A stretch of 10,334 nucleotides of DNA from a bacterium. Lineage in GTDB: Bacteria; Latescibacterota; UBA2968; GCA-2709665. Numbering within the stretch: position 1 is the stretch's first letter; each line of letters begins with the position of its first letter. Shown in pieces: positions 1 through 5,931 of the stretch. The notes below the pieces were generated by a model. That model saw only the letters and a list, made by a program, of their open reading frames with translations. It did no database searches and was not told the DNA's origin. A program made the translations under genes and the position numbers. The stretch lies in the NCBI GenBank assembly GCA_027619145.1, contig JAQCGA010000088.1, positions 1 through 10,334 on the forward strand, written 5' to 3'.

Positions 1-528
1 GATGAGACGGGTCTGATCGGCTTCGCGGGATAGCCGGGTAAGGGCAAGAGCCCGGCGTTCATCGATTTCACCCGTGCGCACGGCTTCTCGAATGGGCGGA
101 GGCAGGCGGTTGAAGCGCCTTGCTACTGCCACTTCTTGAGGTTTCATGCCAACGCGGCGAGCGGCATCCTCATCGGGAAGATGAAAAATGTCGATGCGGC
201 GCAGAAAATCGACTTCGTCGGCAATATTGAGGGGTTGAACCTGGAGGTTGGACTGGAAGGAGAGTTCTCTGGCGCGGTCTTCGGAGACGCGCCGCACAAT
301 GGCCGGAATGGTACTCAGCCCAAGTTTGAGACAGGCTTCCACTCTGCGGCGTCCGATGACGAGCTGGTACCCGGACTCTGCAGGAGACACAATAATAGGC
401 TCGATGACGCCGTAGCGCTGGATGGAAGACATGAGGTCTTCCAGACGCCCGGCATCTGTGCGTTGCCTGAGCGGCAGTTTGCGGTCCGTGATCTGAGACA
501 GCGGGATATTAAGCAGAGTATCGGCCAT
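1..528 (-). CDS. ParB/Spo0J-like protein, divergent, C-terminus cut off by window edge
   Basis: The first 176 residues are visible, starting at ATG 526-528. Residues 5-110 follow the ParB N-terminal domain: a start like IPLSQI, then GVIEPIIV (40-47), GYQLVIGRRR (53-62), LGLSTIPAIVRR (69-80) and SNLQVQPLNIADEV (93-106). Residues 118-168 fit the ParB helix-turn-helix that follows. ParB proteins normally bind parS DNA and act as CTP-switched clamps in chromosome or plasmid segregation. Here the usual GERR box reads GRRR, and the usual ENxQR box reads SNLQV, so key CTP-contacting residues are changed. It could be a ParB-like protein that works without CTP hydrolysis, or an adaptor. It lies 125 bases downstream of the MamK-like actin gene on the same strand, with no ParA gene in view. 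No clear Shine-Dalgarno site is seen upstream. The family assignment is firm, the function is not. Confidence 0.85.
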   Translation of the reverse strand, partial: MADTLLNIPLSQITDRKLPLRQRTDAGRLEDLMSSIQRYGVIEPIIVSPAESGYQLVIGRRRVEACLKLGLSTIPAIVRRVSEDRARELSFQSNLQVQPLNIADEVDFLRRIDIFHLPDEDAARRVGMKPQEVAVARRFNRLPPPIREAVRTGEIDERRALALTRLSREADQTRLI

Positions 529-605
529 AAATTAAGGAAGTGCTTTAAGATAGGTGTCGTCACAGGACCCAAAAACGAAGTGCGGAATGAACCGTGAGGC
601 GCAGT

Positions 606-634
606 AAAAAAACCTGTGTTATTCCGCCGCACAG
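606..634 (-). terminator. possible weak terminator after the MamK-like gene
   Basis: Read on the minus strand, a 5-bp stem (CTGTG/CACAG, 614-618 and 630-634) with an 11-base loop is followed by a run of seven T (606-612). The stem is short, so it may only reduce read-through into the ParB-like gene and not stop it. Confidence 0.35.
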
Positions 635-653
635 TCTACTCCGCACCTGTTTT

Positions 654-1766
654 TTAAACGTTTTCCCACTCGCTTTCGGGCATGTCTTGAGCAAGTCGGA
701 GACCACCTAACGCACCGGCGTAAATTGGATCATCTACGACGGTGGCACGGGCGGGACCCAACTGCGCCAGGTCAGCTTCGATAACTTCGGGCAGGCCCCT
801 GATCTGGCTACCGCCTCCGGCCAACACAATGTTGTTGCGCAACTCGTCCTGGAACTCGGGTTCGAATGTGGTGATTAATTCGCGGATGGCCGCCCGCATG
901 TTGGGCAAGATTCCTTCGCAGGCTTCTTTGAGCTCTTCTGCAATATTGTAGAGAACCGGTTTGCCTTCTACCTGGAATTCTACGCTGATGCCTTCGGTAA
1001 TGGGTGAGACGAAAGCATATCGTTCTTTGATGCTGCGCGCCAGGTGCTTGGAAATAGGCGAGTCCTGAACTTTTTCTTGCAGAAGTGCGTGGAATTTCTC
1101 GTCAATGAAGCTACCGGCCTCGTACAGGGTGCGCTGGTCGGCTTCTTCCGGGATGGTGCCGTGCATCCTGCACAGGTCCAGGGTACCCGCGCCAATATCT
1201 ACGATTAGCGCGTTATTGTACAGACCTAGCCCGTAGGCCACGAGAAACGGTTCCGAAACAACCATCACCGAATCTACGAGCCCGCGCATCACATCGATAA
1301 TGGCCTGTTTGTCATTCAGGCTGGCCAGGGCCGGTGCGCCAACCACCGCACGTACTTCCTGGTTGGGCCGAATGTCCGCCAGGCCAATTACATGCTGTAC
1401 CAGCTCTTCAACAGCTGCAATTTCTCGATTCTCGTTTCTGCCGCTGGATCTGTCTGGGCGGTATTGGAGACCACTTGTTCCGAGTGGATAAAAAAGGTCC
1501 AGCGTCATTCGGTTGCGGATGCACTCTTCACCAAAGACGATCGGTTTTTGGAGGAACTTGTAGGCCACCAAATCCTTGGGCCACCCAACCACACTGGGCA
1601 CAGTGCAGGTAATGTCGGTGCTGGTTGCAATGGAACTATTGGCTGTACCTAAATCAATGCCCAGGTACAGAATGTCCTTTTGGGTGTTGCCCGGGTCCGA
1701 AGAAGGCGCAATAGCGCTTTCAGGGAAGGCACCAGCAGGGGTACCCGGTCCGGTCTCCTCCGCCAT
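654..1766 (-). CDS. MamK-like bacterial actin ATPase
   Basis: A 370-residue actin-superfamily ATPase expected to form cytoplasmic filaments. Visible nucleotide-binding motifs are phosphate-1 GIDLGT (36-41), phosphate-2 DIGAGT (190-195) and the adenosine motif AGGGS (316-320). Glu172 in VVSEPF and Asp190 sit where the catalytic acidic pair of MreB/MamK lies. From memory of Magnetospirillum MamK, SVVGWPKD (58-65), the LDLFYPL stretch (89-95), VVSEPF with YGL and AGGGSQIRGL match MamK closely, more than MreB, ParM or FtsA. Residues 1-30 are an extra, probably disordered, Pro/Ala/Ser-rich tail. MamK filaments align magnetosomes in magnetotactic bacteria, but no other specific magnetosome gene is present, so the cargo is unknown. 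The ATG at 1764-1766 is chosen because an AAGGAGGG site lies 10 bases upstream. A GTG at 1796 would add 10 residues that overlap that site. The gene follows a TPR gene and a small disordered-protein gene, probably in one operon. Confidence 0.9.
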   Translation of the reverse strand: MAEETGPGTPAGAFPESAIAPSSDPGNTQKDILYLGIDLGTANSSIATSTDITCTVPSVVGWPKDLVAYKFLQKPIVFGEECIRNRMTLDLFYPLGTSGLQYRPDRSSGRNENREIAAVEELVQHVIGLADIRPNQEVRAVVGAPALASLNDKQAIIDVMRGLVDSVMVVSEPFLVAYGLGLYNNALIVDIGAGTLDLCRMHGTIPEEADQRTLYEAGSFIDEKFHALLQEKVQDSPISKHLARSIKERYAFVSPITEGISVEFQVEGKPVLYNIAEELKEACEGILPNMRAAIRELITTFEPEFQDELRNNIVLAGGGSQIRGLPEVIEADLAQLGPARATVVDDPIYAGALGGLRLAQDMPESEWENV

Positions 1767-1776
1767 AATGGATTTT

Positions 1777-1784
1777 CCCTCCTT
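1777..1784 (-). promoter_or_regulatory. ribosome binding site of the MamK-like gene
   Basis: AAGGAGGG on the minus strand lies 10 bases before the ATG at 1766. It decides the start: the upstream in-frame GTG at 1796 has no such site and would translate through this one. Confidence 0.75.
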
Positions 1785-1840
1785 CAAAGATAACACTTAA
1801 AAAAATGCCGCGACGAGCCAGAGCTATGGCCGGCGTCCCG

Positions 1841-2299
1841 TTAGTGGGATTGCAATTCGATCGTGATAGGTGTTGTCTTGTTCGCTTTTTCTGCATCTTC
1901 TGCGCCTGATGCTGCTGTCGTTGGCCCAGGATCCCCGTTCCCGTTTGTGCTGGATTGAGAAACCACAGACACCCCGGTACCTAAACTTGTCGTGGCTTCT
2001 GGAGGGCTGCTGGTGTGTAACCCAAATCGAGCGGCGATGCCACCGGGGGGTTGCCACCGCGTGTCTACCTCACGGGCTTGGCTGCGCAGGCTTGGCTGCG
2101 TCTGCTGCTTTGGAGATAGCGGATCTGGCGAAGAAGGTACTGAATGTAAATGTTTCCGCCCACCCAAAAAAGCGGCCTGAAGTTTGCGCGGAGGAAGAGC
2201 AGCAGGGCTGGAAGCCCCCACCCCAGGAGTGTAACTGTTCCGCTTGCGGGCCTCAGTGGCTTCCTCTGCAAGGCGCAATGTCAGGCTACGGATGCTCAT
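1841..2299 (-). CDS. hypothetical Pro/Ser/Thr-rich disordered protein between TPR and MamK-like genes
   Basis: A 152-residue protein I do not recognise. Residues 1-21 (MSIRSLTLRLAEEATEARKR, then N) can form a charged amphipathic helix. The rest is rich in Pro, Ser, Thr, Gly and Gln, without hydrophobic stretches or cysteines, and should be unstructured. The start at ATG 2297-2299 lies only 4 bases after the stop of the TPR gene. There is no Shine-Dalgarno site, so translation is probably coupled. A longer form starting inside the TPR gene is open in frame to 2443, but overlapping that far is unlikely. The MamK-like gene follows 74 bases downstream. By position it could be a flexible linker for the filament, as MamJ is in Magnetospirillum, but it lacks the acidic repeats of MamJ and no homology is claimed. 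Weakly conserved composition makes the gene call less certain than its neighbours. Confidence 0.6.
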   Translation of the reverse strand: MSIRSLTLRLAEEATEARKRNSYTPGVGASSPAALPPRKLQAAFLGGRKHLHSVPSSPDPLSPKQQTQPSLRSQAREVDTRWQPPGGIAARFGLHTSSPPEATTSLGTGVSVVSQSSTNGNGDPGPTTAASGAEDAEKANKTTPITIELQSH

Positions 2300-2303
2300 T
2301 GTT

Positions 2304-3185
2304 TCAAATTGACTTTTTGAAAAATTCGATGGCTTTGTTGTGCTCGCCTTTTTGTTCGTAGGCAAGCCCCAGACTCTGATAAATTCCAGAATAGGCAGAA
2401 TCCAGTGCCAGAACTCGATTAAAAGAAGCGATGGCCTGGTCATAACTGCCTCTGGCGCTATGTACGTTGCCCAGGCGGAAATGCGTTTCAGGGTTGTCCT
2501 GGTCGATTTCTGCGGCCTGCGTGAGGCCCCGGATGGCTTCGCCGAAATTCTGGGTTCGTGCGTAGACTTCGGCCAGCTTGTAATAGGCCTTCAGATAGCT
2601 GCTGTCCAGAGAGATGGAAGCGCGATAAGATTCAATGGCTTCTTGGAAATCGCCGTTGTTATCATAGGCGACGCCCAGTTTGAAACAGGAAGATGCCGTC
2701 CGCTGGAGCTCCACCAGTTTACGAAAGGCGTCAATCGCTCTGGGATAATCGCCTTTGTTATTGTAATTAACGCCAAGGCGATCGTGAATCTGGGCAATAT
2801 CTGTTCGGCTGAGACCGAAGATGTCTTCGAAAAAAGATGCAGTACGATCGGTCAATTGCTTGGCGTACAGCAAGAAGGTATAGGCGGTATTTTCGAACGC
2901 ATCGAGGCGTTTTTCGATGCGGTCCAGGCGCTGGAGAATATCATCTTCGGAAATGGCGTCTTCCGAAATCGATTCTTCGATTTCCCATTCTTGGGGAAGC
3001 TGTTCACTTCCGCCAGCCGGTTGCTGGGATCCTGAAGGTGCACCTGCCGCGCGTTCTTCCGGTCCCAGGTACTCGTTGAGCGTTTCGAGTGTATGGTCTC
3101 TGGATTCCACGCTGGTTCTCCTGGTTACCGAAGGGGAGGACGGTACCAGAGATCTGCCTCGCTTTTTTTCTTCGCTGTTGGCCAT
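2304..3185 (-). CDS. TPR-repeat protein with disordered/coiled-coil N-terminus (MamA-like in context)
   Basis: A 293-residue soluble protein from the ATG at 3183-3185. Roughly the first 70 residues are polar and disordered. An acidic stretch (EEWEIEESISEDAISEDD-like) follows, then a short coiled coil (ILQRLDRIEKRLDAFEN, about 83-99). From about residue 126 to the end there are five tandem TPR units with the usual G-Y/A-F-A-P pattern, such as LGVAYDNNGDFQEAIESY and LGNVHSARGSYDQAIASF. TPR arrays bind partner peptides. MamA, a TPR protein, coats magnetosomes and is encoded near mamK in magnetosome operons. Here the TPR gene heads the unit containing a MamK-like gene, so a role as adaptor between filament and cargo is a reasonable inference. 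The start is uncertain: an in-frame ATG at 3308 gives 334 residues but lacks a ribosome site, and a TTG at 3200 follows a GAGGGG sequence. The ATG at 3185 has only AGGGGA two bases away. Confidence 0.85.
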   Translation of the reverse strand: MANSEEKKRGRSLVPSSPSVTRRTSVESRDHTLETLNEYLGPEERAAGAPSGSQQPAGGSEQLPQEWEIEESISEDAISEDDILQRLDRIEKRLDAFENTAYTFLLYAKQLTDRTASFFEDIFGLSRTDIAQIHDRLGVNYNNKGDYPRAIDAFRKLVELQRTASSCFKLGVAYDNNGDFQEAIESYRASISLDSSYLKAYYKLAEVYARTQNFGEAIRGLTQAAEIDQDNPETHFRLGNVHSARGSYDQAIASFNRVLALDSAYSGIYQSLGLAYEQKGEHNKAIEFFKKSI

Positions 3186-3458
3186 TTCCCCTGAATTCAA
3201 GACACGTACCCCCTCAGATTTTGGGATGTTGACAGACAGGCGTGGTTCTCGCTGAAACAGCGAGATACAGACGACCCCGGTCTTCCAGAAAATACGGGTG
3301 CTTTTCATTCATCAAATAATGAATGTGGACCCGTGAGCAAATTGAATCTAAATGAACTGGGAAATATTAAACCCAGGATGGGGAATGCAGGCGGTATCGG
3401 GTGTAGCAGGGGAGATGTTGCCCACCAAGATGTGCCGTCAAATCTGGAAGTATGTCAC

Positions 3459-3488
3459 AATATATAGTCATATTACCAGTGAAGTCAA
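3459..3488 (-). promoter_or_regulatory. probable promoter of the TPR/MamK-like operon
   Basis: On the minus strand, TTGACT (3483-3488) is followed after 16 bases by TATATA (3461-3466), or after 18 bases by TATATT (3459-3464). This is a near-consensus sigma70-type promoter with a 5' leader of about 145 bases before the first ATG. The rest of 3309-3594 holds no supported gene. Confidence 0.6.
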
Positions 3489-3594
3489 GCCTTATTTTGG
3501 GCGAAATTGGGCTGAAAAACCTCACTCCCGAAGGGGCTGGAGCGAGGTGCAGACGGCCTTTATTTTGGAACTGCGGTTACCTACTTGTGGAATC

Positions 3595-3631
3595 AAAAAA
3601 GGAGCGAAGGTTATGTTCCAGCCTTCGCTCC
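3595..3631 (-). terminator. intrinsic terminator of the ferredoxin gene
   Basis: A perfect 10-bp stem (GGAGCGAAGG at 3601-3610 and CCTTCGCTCC at 3622-3631) with an 11-base loop. On the minus strand it is followed directly by six T (3595-3600). It lies about 30 bases past the ferredoxin stop codon, and separates that gene from the promoter of the TPR operon. Confidence 0.9.
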
Positions 3632-3659
3632 TTTGCGTTTGGTTCTTATTTCGCGTGTT

Positions 3660-4397
3660 TTATAAAGACCCGGCAGGTATTCCGTACGCATCCTCAACAT
3701 GGCCGGTATCTACCATGTCTATTGCTTCCCATGGGCACATTTCCACGCATTTCTTGCATCCGATGCAATCTTGAAGTCGCACTTCACAAAAACTTCCAAT
3801 GCCGTCCAGGCCCGCATCTGCGACATCAACTTCTTCAATGCAGTCCGTAGGGCAAACTTCAATGCAGGCATTGCAGCCAGTGCAATAGTCTGGATTGATG
3901 ATTGCAATGGAGCGGGGGCGTTTTTTCTTGGCTGTCATTGCAGACCGGGTTTCCAACCAGAGGTAATCGTGAAAGTCTACACGATTTTTCTTGCTGACGC
4001 GCTCCGGGCGGTAAACTTCGGATCTGGGGGCAAAAACCAGGTCACCTTCTGCGTGGGCGTGGCTGAGCCTGTATCGGTCTGCGGTGACGAGTTGGTCGGG
4101 GTCGTCGTCGTAGACGAAGCTGACAAGGTCGTAACGAATGCCTACGGTTCTGGCTGCACGGCCTTTGAGCTTAAAATGCATGTTGGGCCGGAACTCGAGG
4201 ATGGGAAGGCCTGGTGTTGCGGTTTCTGCTGGAGCCGCTGGTTTTGATGTATCTGGAGCTGCGGAAGGAGCGCTGGCAGATGCCTGGGATGGTGCGGTTC
4301 CACCGCCTTGTTTGGCTTTGCGGACGGCTTCGGATTTTGCTTTTGCGCGGGCAACTCGGTCGGTTATATCGTCAAACTGGGAAAGGTCGACTTCCAC
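3660..4397 (-). CDS. 2[4Fe-4S] ferredoxin with repeated N-terminal tag and unassigned middle domain
   Basis: A 245-residue soluble iron-sulfur protein, probably a low-potential electron carrier. Two classical cluster motifs are seen: CTGCNACIEVCP (172-183) and CIGCKKCVEMCP (211-222). Two extra cysteines (186, 204) lie between them. Residues 3-30 carry the motif VDLSQFDDITDRVARAKAK..EAVRKAK, which recurs twice in the Rieske protein of this window. Residues 31-62 are an Ala/Pro/Ser linker. Residues 66-160 form a domain I cannot assign, with conserved-looking patches (RPNMHFKLKGRAARTVGIRY, then VYRPERVSKK). Similar regions in other proteins are not known to me. The start is GTG at 4395-4397, with AGGAG six bases upstream. 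The gene has its own promoter and a strong terminator, and is divergent from the HEAT-repeat gene. The ferredoxin identity is firm. Its partners are inferred: the shared tag points to the b6f-like complex encoded 1.5 kb away. Confidence 0.92.
   Translation of the reverse strand: MEVDLSQFDDITDRVARAKAKSEAVRKAKQGGGTAPSQASASAPSAAPDTSKPAAPAETATPGLPILEFRPNMHFKLKGRAARTVGIRYDLVSFVYDDDPDQLVTADRYRLSHAHAEGDLVFAPRSEVYRPERVSKKNRVDFHDYLWLETRSAMTAKKKRPRSIAIINPDYCTGCNACIEVCPTDCIEEVDVADAGLDGIGSFCEVRLQDCIGCKKCVEMCPWEAIDMVDTGHVEDAYGIPAGSL
4308..4391 (-). other. DLSxFDDIxDR tag, copy in ferredoxin
   Basis: Encodes ferredoxin residues 3-30. The pattern is DLSxFDDITDR, then VARAKAK, then EAVRKAK. It is predicted as an acidic cap followed by a strongly basic, alanine-rich amphipathic helix. 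It matches the two Rieske copies at most positions, with synonymous differences in the DNA. Confidence 0.85.
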
Positions 4398-4480
4398 GTG
4401 TATCTCCTGCCATTTTGATGTATTTTCACCAGAGAAGCTCGGTGGGAACGCGCTCGGGAAACTTTAGGTTTTCAACCATT

Positions 4481-4509
4481 AAAATAAGGCCTTTTAATAG
4501 GCTTGTCAA
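4481..4509 (-). promoter_or_regulatory. promoter of the ferredoxin gene
   Basis: On the minus strand, TTGACA (4504-4509) and TATTTT (4481-4486) are separated by exactly 17 bases. The predicted transcript starts near 4474, giving a leader of about 77 bases before the GTG start. It lies back to back with the HEAT-repeat gene promoter in a 301-base divergent intergenic region that holds no other gene. Confidence 0.7.
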
Positions 4510-4636
4510 GAGGTGGTTTTTTTAGGATGCTGGCGGAGGCTATTGGAAGAGGAATGCATAACAGTGCGGGTAATTTTATTGCCTTGAATGGATAATTTAA
4601 CTTAATATACTGGGTATTTTTTGCGTGGCAAGTGCC

Positions 4637-4665
4637 TTGACTTGGGTGTGCGGAATGCCTATATT
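4637..4665 (+). promoter_or_regulatory. promoter of the HEAT-repeat membrane protein gene
   Basis: TTGACT (4637-4642) and TATATT (4660-4665) are spaced by 17 bases. The start codon at 4699 is only about 27 bases past the expected transcription start. No clear Shine-Dalgarno sequence lies in that short leader. Confidence 0.7.
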
Positions 4666-4698
4666 CGGTTGCGTTTGGTTTGTTAGTAGACAAGTTTT

Positions 4699-5661
4699 AT
4701 GTCCATTGCTTCGATAGGAAAAAGACCCTTGGCCGACGAAGAAACATCACCTGCACACGAAGATTCACACGAAGATACGCTGCAAAAGATAACCGCTGAA
4801 GCGACGGTGCCTGTTGAAGAGGAGGATCTTCCGCGGTCCAAGCTCATTCAGCAGTTTTTGATTTTTCCTCTCGCTATTGTGTGTGTAGGTCTGGGCATTT
4901 ATTTTTTACTGGGACTGCTTACCGCAGAAGATCAGACTGCGTCTGATTATTTAACCCGGGTGCGTGTGGGAGGAATCAATAGCCGATGGCAGGCTGCCTA
5001 CGAACTCTCAAAGGTACTTGGCGAAGAACAACAACGGGGTCAACTTCCTCGAGGGTTTTCAGCGGAATTGATCCGGGTCTTTGAGGAATCTCGGCACGAT
5101 GATGTGCGCGTCCGGCGGTATCTGGCACGCGCCATTGGAATGGTGCAGGCTCCAGAGATGGTGCCTGTTCTGATAGATGCTCTGAGCGATGCGGATGACG
5201 AAACCCGAATTTATGCGATGCTGTCTCTTGGCGCTCAGGGAGATTCCCGTGCTGTTCCTCGCCTGACAGAAATGGCCTCGAACCCGGATAGTGGGCTGCG
5301 CAAGGCGGCTCTGTACGCTCTGGCTCAAATTAATGACCCCGAGGTGGTGCCGGTACTTCGCGCAGCTCTGGGAGACCGGGTGCCCGATGTTCGATGGAAT
5401 GCGGCGCTCCAATTATCCTGGGCCGGTGATCGTAGTGGGCTAGACGTACTGCAAGAAATGCTAAATCGTGCGTTTCTGAATTCGGTTGAAGCCATGAGCG
5501 ACGAGCAGCGCCGGGATGTGATGATTAAGGCAATTCGGGCAATGGGCCATCTGGATGCGCGTAAGGTCAAAACCTTGTTGGAAACTCTCCGTAAAGACGA
5601 CCCCGATCTGCAAGTTCGCCAGGCAACCATCGAGGTTTTGACTGCCTGGGGAGAGAAGTAA
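4699..5661 (+). CDS. membrane-anchored HEAT-repeat protein
   Basis: A 320-residue protein with an acidic N-terminal tail (1-45), one membrane helix (about 53-74, FLIFPLAIVCVGLGIYFLLG) and a C-terminal helical repeat region (about 85-320). The repeats show the HEAT pattern of PBS-lyase type, such as VPVLIDALSDADDETRIYAM, AVPRLTEMASNPDSGLRKAA and VPVLRAALGDRVPDVRWNAA. Arg46 and Lys48 before the helix and acidic residues after it suggest that the N-terminus is inside and the repeats face the periplasm. HEAT repeats bind proteins. No enzymatic motif is seen. The gene has its own promoter and terminator, between the ferredoxin and the Rieske operon, so it may be an assembly or scaffold factor for the respiratory complex. 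That role is inferred from position only. No Shine-Dalgarno site is visible, and the start is the first ATG after the promoter. Confidence 0.88.
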   Translation: MSIASIGKRPLADEETSPAHEDSHEDTLQKITAEATVPVEEEDLPRSKLIQQFLIFPLAIVCVGLGIYFLLGLLTAEDQTASDYLTRVRVGGINSRWQAAYELSKVLGEEQQRGQLPRGFSAELIRVFEESRHDDVRVRRYLARAIGMVQAPEMVPVLIDALSDADDETRIYAMLSLGAQGDSRAVPRLTEMASNPDSGLRKAALYALAQINDPEVVPVLRAALGDRVPDVRWNAALQLSWAGDRSGLDVLQEMLNRAFLNSVEAMSDEQRRDVMIKAIRAMGHLDARKVKTLLETLRKDDPDLQVRQATIEVLTAWGEK

Positions 5662-5712
5662 TGGGATGCGCACCACGGGATATTGTGCGAAATAACAAGC
5701 GTTTTAAAGAGA

Positions 5713-5757
5713 GGGCTCTGCCTGTTTTTTTGCAGGTTGGGTCCTTTTCTATTTTTT
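5713..5757 (+). terminator. intrinsic terminator of the HEAT-repeat gene
   Basis: A 12-base stem, GGGCTCTGCCTG (5713-5724) with CAGGTTGGGTCC (5733-5744), has one mismatch and three G-T pairs. It encloses an 8-base loop and is followed by T-rich sequence (5745-5757). It lies about 50 bases after the stop codon and separates the HEAT gene from the Rieske operon promoter. Confidence 0.7.
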
Positions 5758-5792
5758 GTGTCTTAAAAGCGTTAGGTTCGTGAATTTGAAGC

Positions 5793-5821
5793 TTGACAAG
5801 CTCTAATTGTTTCCATATATT
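5793..5821 (+). promoter_or_regulatory. promoter of the Rieske/cytochrome b operon
   Basis: TTGACA (5793-5798) and TATATT (5816-5821) with an exact 17-base spacer, the strongest sigma70-type promoter in the window. The leader before the Rieske ATG at 5932 is about 104 bases and ends in a GGAG site (5921-5924) seven bases from the start. Confidence 0.78.
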
Positions 5822-5931
5822 GGCGGAGTTTTGAACCTTTGCTAATCCCCTGTTTTTGATAGTTCTGTAATTCGCCGATGTCTCGAAGCCCCGTTTTTTT
5901 GACGGATTGTTGATGTTTTTGGAGCGATTTT

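Noticed and set aside
136..597. Plus-strand open frame of 153 codons and a minus frame at 315-632
   Set aside because: Both are shadows of the ParB-like gene, which reads unbroken on the minus strand from 528 to the window edge.
1870..3035. Plus-strand open frames of 163 and 231 codons
   Set aside because: They lie opposite the small disordered-protein and TPR genes. The TPR pattern on the minus strand is clear, and the plus products have no domain.
654..3185. Calling this region a magnetosome gene cluster
   Set aside because: Only a MamK-like and a TPR gene are present. The genes needed for membrane and crystal formation (mamB, mamE, mamM, mamO, mamQ) are not seen, so the claim is limited to similarity.
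3352..3774. Plus-strand open frame of 140 codons
   Set aside because: It runs across the TPR operon promoter, the ferredoxin terminator hairpin and the end of the ferredoxin gene. It has no ribosome site and no recognisable domain.
4584..4611. Second promoter for the HEAT gene (TTGAAT, 16 bases, TATACT)
   Set aside because: The -35 element is weaker than the TTGACT-17-TATATT site at 4637-4665, which lies closer to the gene. It could be a minor start but is not needed.
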